From NCBI RefSeq assembly GCF_000939975.1, contig NZ_LK391969.1, forward strand, positions 1,929,953 through 1,993,952: 64,000 nt of DNA. The letters run 5' to 3'. A program made the translations under genes and the position numbers. The stretch's first letter is position 1. Each line of letters begins with the position of its first letter. The notes under the pieces were generated by a model. It worked only from the letters and a program-made list of their open reading frames with translations, was not told where the DNA came from and did not search any database. Source of the stretch: Pseudomonas saudimassiliensis (GTDB lineage: Bacteria; Pseudomonadota; Gammaproteobacteria; Pseudomonadales; Pseudomonadaceae). This document shows, piece after piece, positions 58,114 through 64,000 of this stretch.

Positions 58114-58498
58114 AAATGGTTCCTGTACGGCGAATATCGTCCAGCAGGCCCGCACGCGCCTCGTCCAGTGCAGTCTTGTCACTGAGAATGAAGCTCTCAT
58201 AGAGGGAGGCATCGCTATCTCGGGCCCAGACCCGTCTGCCCGTGGTGATGATGCGATATTGCATCACGGTCGATGCCGCTCTCAAGTCGAGCAGATCGAC
58301 AGGGCAGCCCGCCAGGTCTGCCAGTTGCCCTGACAGTTGCCATAGCCCCACCTCATCCGGTGGCGAATCAGCGAGGATAGCCAGGTCGAGATCACTCTCA
58401 GGCCCGGCGTCGCCGCTGGCCTGGCTGCCGAACAGGTAGAGCGCCGACAGGCTGGGAATCGCCTCGCGTGTGGCTTCAAGAATGGCTTCTAGGTTCAT
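58106..58498 (-). CDS. mntA: MntA-type nucleotidyltransferase antitoxin
   Basis: A 130-residue minimal nucleotidyltransferase with the G-S...D-x-D signature in LFGSQASGDAGPESDLDLAIL. It is preceded by AGGAGCGG at good spacing. The MntA-HepT gene order is the standard antitoxin-first arrangement, and the antitoxin would neutralise HepT by transferring AMP to its R-x4-H-x-Y tyrosine. Confidence 0.9.
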   Translation of the reverse strand: MNLEAILEATREAIPSLSALYLFGSQASGDAGPESDLDLAILADSPPDEVGLWQLSGQLADLAGCPVDLLDLRAASTVMQYRIITTGRRVWARDSDASLYESFILSDKTALDEARAGLLDDIRRTGTIYG

Positions 58499-58573
58499 AT
58501 CCGCTCCTTGCAGCCAATTCTGGTCGCCTGCGCAAAACAATGCAAACCGGCCAAGCTGCAGTCTCGGGTATCG

Positions 58574-59383
58574 TCATGGCCTACGCAGGTTGATATCCAC
58601 CAGATTTGCCGGTTTGACCGGCTGCTTTTCCGACAGGTACTTCCAATAGCGCTTGGGTAATTGTCGCAGGTGGTGCTTTTCGTTATGGCGCGCCTTGATG
58701 TTCACCGAGTCGAAGTACACCTTCCATAGTCCCTGGAAGGCCTGTTCCTGCTCGTCCAGCGCGGCGTCATCCAGTTGCAGGCGGGTGGGGTCGATAATGC
58801 CGTCGAGGGAGTCAATCAGGTGTACCGACTGGCCGTCGTAGGCGATACCGTACTGGCGGCGCACATCGAAGATGCGCCACTGCATATCGGCGAAGCGGCG
58901 GACGAAGTGGTCATCCAGCAGCGGCAGCACATCGAAGTCCGGATCGATCAGGGCGTAGTACGCGCCATCGCGGGCTTTCTGAAAGCGGATAAAGGCGTGC
59001 ATGCGATGAATCTCGCGGCCCATCATCTTGCGGATCTGGGCCGCGCGTAACACGTCCGCGTCGGCGTAGTTGGCCAGAAATTCCGGATTTCTCACGCGCA
59101 TGAGCTTGCGGATCAGGCGATAGACCAGCAGGTTGGCATCAATGAACTCGGACAGGAAGATCATCAGGCACAGGCGGCCTGCCTGGCCGTCACTGGCCGC
59201 ATCCAGCCCCGTGAGCACGCGCAGGGCGATGGCGTCGTCGGTGGGCACAGTGATGAGTTCGTCGAACAGGTTGGTCTGATAGGTGGCGGCATCCACGATA
59301 GCCGTAGGGGCAGGGGTACGGTAGGAGGCAAAAACCGCGCACAGCAGCCCTTCGAAGCTGCCATCGGTAACGTAAATGGCCAT
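58574..59383 (-). CDS. TIGR03915-type putative DNA metabolism protein
   Basis: A 269-residue protein (MAIYVTDGSFEGLLCAVFASY; HRMHAFIRFQKARDGAYYALIDPDFDVLPLL; LPKRYWKYLSEKQPVKP). It matches the family that accompanies the radical-SAM TIGR03916 protein and is predicted to act in DNA modification or repair, sometimes with uracil-DNA-glycosylase-like features. It starts 2 bp after the partner's stop. The SOS box before the pair suggests induction by DNA damage. Confidence 0.85.
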   Translation of the reverse strand: MAIYVTDGSFEGLLCAVFASYRTPAPTAIVDAATYQTNLFDELITVPTDDAIALRVLTGLDAASDGQAGRLCLMIFLSEFIDANLLVYRLIRKLMRVRNPEFLANYADADVLRAAQIRKMMGREIHRMHAFIRFQKARDGAYYALIDPDFDVLPLLDDHFVRRFADMQWRIFDVRRQYGIAYDGQSVHLIDSLDGIIDPTRLQLDDAALDEQEQAFQGLWKVYFDSVNIKARHNEKHHLRQLPKRYWKYLSEKQPVKPANLVDINLRRP

Positions 59384-59385
59384 GG

Positions 59386-60627
59386 TTAACCGAAGAGCCC
59401 CAGTTGCGGCGATTGCAGGGTCCGGCTTGCCGGTGCAATCAGCTGTTCGCGCAGGCGAGCGGTGTCCCAGTCCTGCGGTGCGACCAGTCCGGGACAGATG
59501 ATGAAAAACCGTGCCCGCTTGGCGGCGACGCCAAAGGTCCTCAGGTTGTCCCAGGTGATGCGCTGGAAACGCCGGGCGGTGACGATCTTTTTCGCCGACT
59601 TCACCCCAATGCCGGGCACGCGCAGGATCATTTCGTAGTCGGCCCTGTTGATATCGACGGGGAAGGACTGCGGGTTGCGCAGGGCGTAGCCCAGCTTCGG
59701 GTCCACCTCCAGATCCAGGTTGGGCGTCTCGGGGGTGACGATCTCATCCAGGGAAAATTTGTAGAAGCGCAGCAGCCAGTCCGCCTGGTAGACGCGGTTT
59801 TCCCGCAGCAATGGGGGAGCGCTGAGGTTGGGTACGCGGTCATCCGTGGCGATGGGAACATAACCCGAGTAATAGACGCGCTTGAGCTTCTGCTCCTTGT
59901 AGAGCCCGTCGGCCAGGTTGAGGATCTGCCAGTCGCTTTCCGGCGAGGCGCCAACGATCAGCTGGGTGCTCTGGCCGGCGGGCATGAACTTCGGGGCGCT
60001 GCGAATCGTCTTGCGTTCATCGGCCAGGCGGGTGTGTTCGTCGGTGAGGTAATTCATGGGCGTGATGATGTCGCGGTAGTTCTTTTCCGGCGCGACTTTC
60101 TGCAGGCTCCGCTCGGAGGGCAGCTCGATATTCACACTCAGGCGGTCGGCATAGAGCCCGGCCTCATGGAGCAACTCGGCGCTGGCCCCGGGGATGGCCT
60201 TGATATGGATATAGCCGTTGAAGTTGTGCTCGGTGCGCAGCGCCTTGGCGACGCCCACCAGCTTTTCCATGGTCGCATCGGCGCTCTTGAAGATGCCCGA
60301 GCTGAGAAACAGCCCTTCGATGAAGTTGCGCCGGTAGAAATTCAGCGTCAGCGCGACGACTTCCTGCACGGTGAAGCTGGCGCGCTGCACGTCGTTACTG
60401 CGCCGGGTCACGCAGTAGGCGCAGTCGTACATGCAGACGTTGGAAAACAGGATCTTCAGCAACGAGACGCAGCGCCCATCTTCGGTATAGCTGTGACAGA
60501 TGCCGTTGCCGTCGGAGTTGCCGATGCCCTTGTTCTTGTTCGCCCGCTTGCTGCCGCTCGATGAGCAGGACGCGTCGTATTTGGCCGCGTCGGCAAGGAT
60601 GGAGAGTTTTTCGAGGACAGATGCCAT
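59386..60627 (-). CDS. TIGR03916-type radical-SAM DNA modification/repair protein
   Basis: A 413-residue radical-SAM protein with the cluster motif C65-x3-C69-x2-C72 (NVCMYDCAYC). A SAM barrel follows (FLSSGIFKSADATMEKLVG), then a C-terminal helix-hairpin-helix (LRVPGIGVKSAKKIVTARR) suited to binding DNA. It is the promoter-proximal gene of a two-gene unit with the TIGR03915-type gene. A perfect LexA box lies 13-28 bp upstream of the ATG. Confidence 0.88.
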   Translation of the reverse strand: MASVLEKLSILADAAKYDASCSSSGSKRANKNKGIGNSDGNGICHSYTEDGRCVSLLKILFSNVCMYDCAYCVTRRSNDVQRASFTVQEVVALTLNFYRRNFIEGLFLSSGIFKSADATMEKLVGVAKALRTEHNFNGYIHIKAIPGASAELLHEAGLYADRLSVNIELPSERSLQKVAPEKNYRDIITPMNYLTDEHTRLADERKTIRSAPKFMPAGQSTQLIVGASPESDWQILNLADGLYKEQKLKRVYYSGYVPIATDDRVPNLSAPPLLRENRVYQADWLLRFYKFSLDEIVTPETPNLDLEVDPKLGYALRNPQSFPVDINRADYEMILRVPGIGVKSAKKIVTARRFQRITWDNLRTFGVAAKRARFFIICPGLVAPQDWDTARLREQLIAPASRTLQSPQLGLFG

Positions 60628-60639
60628 GGTTCACCTATG

Positions 60640-60655
60640 CTGTATGGGTATACAG
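60640..60655. promoter_or_regulatory. LexA (SOS) box
   Basis: CTGTATGGGTATACAG fits the CTGT-N8-ACAG consensus exactly, with an AT-rich dyad. It is 13 bp before the start of the radical-SAM gene. The remaining roughly 270 bp up to lrgA show no gene or other clear site. Confidence 0.88.
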
Positions 60656-60927
60656 TATAGCGGTGTCCCAGTGCTCTTCAATATAGGGCGACGATAAGCG
60701 CGCGGAATCGGACCGGCTGCATGGGGAAGAAAACAACCAAGCCGTTGCTGAATCTGGTCGCAAGGCGGCGGAGGCGGCACCGTATGGCGGCCTGAGCCTG
60801 TTCTTTCCTGCGGCGATATAGCATAGTTCGCGGTCGGATCAATTTTGTCGCGAGGCATCAAGGACATGTATTACCGTCAGAAGCGTGAACCAAGCTGGAA
60901 GCACGCCCCCCGTCGCGGGAGGCAGGC

Positions 60928-61281
60928 ATGAATCTCGGAGCCCTGTTGTGGTTGATGGCGCTGCAGGTAGCCGGCGCGGTAATCAGTCATTTTCTGGTGC
61001 CGGCGCTGCCGGGGCCGATCATTGGCATGGTGCTGCTGGTGCTGGGTCTGGTGGTGCTGGGCGAGGTGCCCGAGCCGCTGCAGCGAACCGCATCCGCGCT
61101 GCTGGGCTACCTGCCGCTGCTGCTGGTAGTGCCGGCCTCAGGCATCATGCTCAGCCATGACCGGCTGTTGGCGGACTGGTTGCCGATTGCGCTGGCGCTG
61201 GTCGGCTCGCTGCTGGTGGCGGTGCCTTTCTGTGGCTGGCTGTTGCAGTGGTTGATTCGCCGCCAGGAGAGCCGCCAATGA
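60928..61281 (+). CDS. LrgA/CidA-family holin-like membrane protein
   Basis: A 117-residue protein with four hydrophobic segments and the conserved LPGPIIGMVLLVLGL and LLLVVPASGIMLSHD blocks of the CidA/LrgA family. It probably works with the LrgB-like protein encoded next, in murein-hydrolase control or by-product export. Its TGA overlaps the lrgB ATG. Confidence 0.9.
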   Translation: MNLGALLWLMALQVAGAVISHFLVPALPGPIIGMVLLVLGLVVLGEVPEPLQRTASALLGYLPLLLVVPASGIMLSHDRLLADWLPIALALVGSLLVAVPFCGWLLQWLIRRQESRQ

Positions 61282-61964
61282 TCGCGCTGCTGGTAAGTAT
61301 CTCGGTGTTCGCACCCATGCTGACGATCGCGGCCTACCAGGTGTCGCTGGTGATACAGCGCCGCACCGGTTCGCTGTTGCTGCAGCCGGTCATTGTGACG
61401 CTGATGCTGGTGATCGCCATGCTGCTGCTGCTGGATATCGATTACCTGGTCTATCGCGAAGCCGCGGAGCCGATCGCCCTGCTGCTGGGCCCGGCGACGG
61501 TGGCCCTGGCGGTGCCGCTGTATCAACAACGCCAGCGTATCCGCATGCTGTTATGGCCGATTCTCATTACCCTGCTGGTGGGCGGGGTGCTGATCGTGGT
61601 CCTGACTCTGCTGCTCGGCTGGCTGCTGGGCGCACCCTTTGTCACCCTGATGTCGCTGGCGCCCAAGTCGGTCACCATGCCGATTGCCATGCTGCTATCC
61701 GAGCAGGCCGGCGGCGATGCGGCGATGACAGCGGCCCTGGTCATGCTCACCGGGGTAATCGGGACGGTAATGGCGCCACCGCTGCTGCGGCTGGCACGGG
61801 TTGATTCACCCGCCGCGCGGGGGCTGACCCTGGGCATGAATGCCCATGCCATCGGCACCGCCCATGCGTTGCGTGAGGGGGGGGAGTGTGCCGCCTTTGC
61901 GGCCCTGGGGATGAGTCTGCTGGGGTTGGCAACAGCGCTGCTGCTGCCCTGGTTCCTGGGTTGA
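61278..61964 (+). CDS. LrgB/CidB-family membrane protein
   Basis: A 228-residue polytopic protein of the LrgB/CidB family (LLGPATVALAVPLYQQ; LAPKSVTMPIAM; GLTLGMNAHAIGTAHAL). The ATG at 61278 overlaps the lrgA stop (ATGA), so both are made together. No LysR-type CidR or other regulator is next to the pair. Confidence 0.92.
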   Translation: MIALLVSISVFAPMLTIAAYQVSLVIQRRTGSLLLQPVIVTLMLVIAMLLLLDIDYLVYREAAEPIALLLGPATVALAVPLYQQRQRIRMLLWPILITLLVGGVLIVVLTLLLGWLLGAPFVTLMSLAPKSVTMPIAMLLSEQAGGDAAMTAALVMLTGVIGTVMAPPLLRLARVDSPAARGLTLGMNAHAIGTAHALREGGECAAFAALGMSLLGLATALLLPWFLG

Positions 61965-61967
61965 ACG

Positions 61968-61994
61968 CAGGGGCCTGCATTGCGCAGGCCCCTG
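61968..61994. terminator. Bidirectional terminator between lrgB and the catalase gene
   Basis: CAGGGGCCTGC and GCAGGCCCCTG form a perfect 11-bp stem with a 5-nt loop between convergent stop codons. T tracts are short (TTGGTT on the plus strand). Confidence 0.78.
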
Positions 61995-62003
61995 TTGGTT
62001 GGC

Positions 62004-63503
62004 TCAGGACTCGCCCATGCCCGGTACCGGCTCGGCCGCGCCGTTGGCCCGGACCTTCTCCTCGATGCGCCGTCCCACGTCCGCATCGATATTGCGCCAG
62101 TACTCGAAGGCGCGCTCCAGCACGGGGCTGCGCACGCCACCGAGCAGGCTGCCGGCTACCTGGTCGATCAGCCTGACGCGCTGCTCCTCGGTGAACACCT
62201 CGCGTACCAGGGTACCGGCCTGGCCGAAGTCGTCATCCTCGGCGTGCAAGGTATAGGCGCTGCGCACCATATCGCCGTCAGCCGCCCAGCCATCCTCCAT
62301 CGTGCCGGTATTGTCGGCCCAGCTACGGTCAGCGCTGTTGGGCGCGTAGACCGGCGCGTTGCCGCTATGCTCAAAGGCCATCTGGCCATCGAACATGTAG
62401 GTGTTGACCGGCACCTTGGGCTGGTTCACCGGCAACTGGTGGAAGTTGGTGCCGATGCGATTGCGCTGCGCATCGTTGTAGGCAAAGGCGCGGCCCAGCA
62501 GCATCTTGTCCGGCGACAGGCCGATGCCCGGTACCGTGTTGCCCGGGGAGAAGGCTGCCTGCTCGATTTGGGCGAAGAAGTTCTCCGGGTTGCGGAGCAG
62601 TGTCATCTTGCCCACCTTGATCAGCGGGTAGTCCTTGTGCGACCAGATCTTGGTCAGGTCGAAGGGGTTGAAGCGGTAGGTGGCGGCGTCGGCATAGGGC
62701 ATGACCTGGACCGACATTACCCAGCTCGGGTAGTCGCCCCGGGCAATGGCTTCGAACAGGTCGCGCCGGTGGAAGTCCGCATCGATACCGGCCATCTCGG
62801 CGGCCTGGGCGTTGTTGAAGAACTCCATGCCCTGCTCGGTATGGAAGTGGTACTTGACCCAGAAGCGCTCGCCGGCGGCGTTGACCCACATGAAGGTGTG
62901 GGAGCCGTAGCCATTCATGTGGCGCCAGGTACGCGGCAGGCCACGGTCACCCATCAGGTAGGTGACCTGGTGGGCGGATTCCGGGTTGTTGGTCCAGAAA
63001 TCCCACTGCATGTGGTTGTCCCGCAGGCCGGAGTCGGGCAGGCGCTTCTGGCTGCGGATGAAGTGCGGAAACTTCATCGGGTCGCGCACGAAGAAGATCG
63101 GCGTATTGTTGCCGACCAGGTCGTAGTTGCCTTCGCTGGTGTAGAACTTCAGGGAGAAGCCGCGCACGTCGCGCCAGGTATCAGGGCTGCCCATTTCACC
63201 GGCCACGGTGGAGAAGCGCGCCAGCATTTCGGTCTGGGCGCCGGGCTGGAAGAGGGCAGCCTTGGTGTAGGCGGATACATCCTCGGTGGTCTCGAACACA
63301 CCGAAGGCGCCGGCGCCCTTGGCGTGGGGCTGGCGCTCCGGGACCTTCTCGCGGTTGAAATGCGCCATCTGCTCAAGAAAGTGCACATCATGCAGCACGA
63401 TCGGGCCATTGGCGCCAATGGTCAGGGAGTTGCGATCACTCGGCGCGGGGGCGCCGGTGCTCATGGTCGAGCCGGTAGGCTTGTTGTTGCTGGAATCATT
63501 CAC
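62004..63503 (-). CDS. Monofunctional heme catalase
   Basis: About 499 residues, a catalase with the distal His region ([21 protein letters not shown]), an Asn-containing [16 protein letters not shown] block, and the proximal heme ligand segment [24 protein letters not shown]. It lacks the long C-terminal flavodoxin-like domain of large catalases. I prefer the GTG at 63503 because AGGAG is 7 nt upstream; the open frame extends to an ATG at 63524. There is no obvious signal peptide. It detoxifies hydrogen peroxide. Confidence 0.93.
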   Translation of the reverse strand: MNDSSNNKPTGSTMSTGAPAPSDRNSLTIGANGPIVLHDVHFLEQMAHFNREKVPERQPHAKGAGAFGVFETTEDVSAYTKAALFQPGAQTEMLARFSTVAGEMGSPDTWRDVRGFSLKFYTSEGNYDLVGNNTPIFFVRDPMKFPHFIRSQKRLPDSGLRDNHMQWDFWTNNPESAHQVTYLMGDRGLPRTWRHMNGYGSHTFMWVNAAGERFWVKYHFHTEQGMEFFNNAQAAEMAGIDADFHRRDLFEAIARGDYPSWVMSVQVMPYADAATYRFNPFDLTKIWSHKDYPLIKVGKMTLLRNPENFFAQIEQAAFSPGNTVPGIGLSPDKMLLGRAFAYNDAQRNRIGTNFHQLPVNQPKVPVNTYMFDGQMAFEHSGNAPVYAPNSADRSWADNTGTMEDGWAADGDMVRSAYTLHAEDDDFGQAGTLVREVFTEEQRVRLIDQVAGSLLGGVRSPVLERAFEYWRNIDADVGRRIEEKVRANGAAEPVPGMGES

Positions 63504-63650
63504 GGACGTTCTCCTGTCAGACATCTGGCGAAGCGCTCTGCCGCTTGGCTTCCTGCCTACTGTAGACCATTAAGCCCGTGAACGAGTGAGGTTGTTTGCC
63601 GCGCTAACCGAAGCGGCAGGCGCCTTGCGGCGCCGCAGCAGTGCCCTGGC

Positions 63651-64000
63651 TCAGTCCTTCCAGCGCCCCGGGGCGTAGGAGAACACCGGCAAGGCCAAGG
63701 ACCAGCGAATCGCCGCCAGGCGCACAGCCAGCCCGAAGCTGAAGGAGGCCAGCAGGTTGACGTCGTGGTTGATACCCCAGTGGCGCAGGGTCAGGTAGAG
63801 GATCGCCACCACCAGCGATACGCTGGCATACAACTCCTTGCGCAGCACCATGGGGGTGCGGTTGCACAGCAGGTCGCGCAGGATGCCGCCGAAGATCCCG
63901 GTGGTGATACCCGCCATGATCACGACCGGCGTCGGGTAGTCGAGGCGCAGGGCGACGTTGCAGCCGATCACGGTAAAGGCAATCAACCCCATCGCATCGA
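63651..64000 (-). CDS. TRIC-family (UPF0126) membrane protein, partial
   Basis: The C-terminal part of a minus-strand gene whose start lies beyond the window. GLIAFTVIGCNVAL, the GITTGIFGGILRDLLC glycine-rich motif and the final hydrophobic helices are typical of the UPF0126/TRIC trimeric channel family (YicG/YadS-like). It is an inner-membrane protein, probably conducting cations or a small metabolite. Only about 115 codons are seen. Confidence 0.85.
   Translation of the reverse strand, partial: DAMGLIAFTVIGCNVALRLDYPTPVVIMAGITTGIFGGILRDLLCNRTPMVLRKELYASVSLVVAILYLTLRHWGINHDVNLLASFSFGLAVRLAAIRWSLALPVFSYAPGRWKD

Overview
The window is GC-rich chromosomal DNA of a gamma-proteobacterium in the Pseudomonadaceae (Pseudomonas, Stutzerimonas or Halopseudomonas type). 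The grounds are gene content and order: pilT-pilU, pyrC'-pyrB-pyrR-ruvX-yqgE-tonB3-gshB, pilGHIJK-chpABC, ompR-envZ (amgRS)-tex-gshA, ntrBC, glnA-thiI-typA, and a CTGT-N8-ACAG SOS box. I ran no database search, so every name rests on motifs I read and on remembered family features.

Layout. 1-1.5 kb: the end of pilT, then pilU (type IV pilus retraction). 1.5-7.3 kb, minus strand: pyrimidine genes with a non-catalytic PyrC', ruvX, yqgE, a TonB and gshB. 7.5-19.7 kb: the Pil-Chp chemosensory operon for twitching motility, including a roughly 2,088-residue ChpA hybrid kinase. 19.7-27.4 kb: the envelope-stress two-component pair, tex, a thioesterase, gshA and a quinone oxidoreductase. 27.5-31.7 kb: an 18-copy heptamer repeat, trmL, ntrC, ntrB and a DUF4124 protein. 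31.9-41.1 kb: a glycolate module, glcDEFG-glcB, its GntR regulator GlcC and an LctP-type permease, with TGGT-N3-ACCA operators at all three promoters. 41.4-46.6 kb: glnA behind a sigma-54/NtrC promoter, thiI and typA.

46.9-53.2 kb is the main accessory region and looks quite different: it is visibly AT-rich, and each gene (one gene pair) is followed by an imperfect palindrome. I read it as an integron cassette array without an integrase gene (a CALIN). It has five attC sites and six cassettes. In four of the five complete cassettes the 7-bp R'' box is exactly complementary to the R' box at the cassette start, and in the fifth it differs by one base. The cassettes encode no resistance gene that I recognise. 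They encode a ParB-like protein paired with an Mrr-like nuclease, an HNH-like zinc protein, a HEPN-like protein with zinc ribbons, a membrane-anchored coiled-coil protein, an unknown soluble protein and a small membrane protein. This is the best candidate for an undescribed system, most plausibly anti-phage defence.

53.3-64.0 kb: a PaiB-like FMN protein, a thioredoxin-reductase-like oxidoreductase, a small basic protein, a serine beta-lactamase-like hydrolase, a GFA protein, a Rossmann protein, a HepT/MntA toxin-antitoxin pair, an SOS-boxed DNA-repair radical-SAM pair, LrgA/LrgB, a catalase and the end of a TRIC-family channel gene. I saw no rRNA, tRNA, CRISPR array or insertion sequence.
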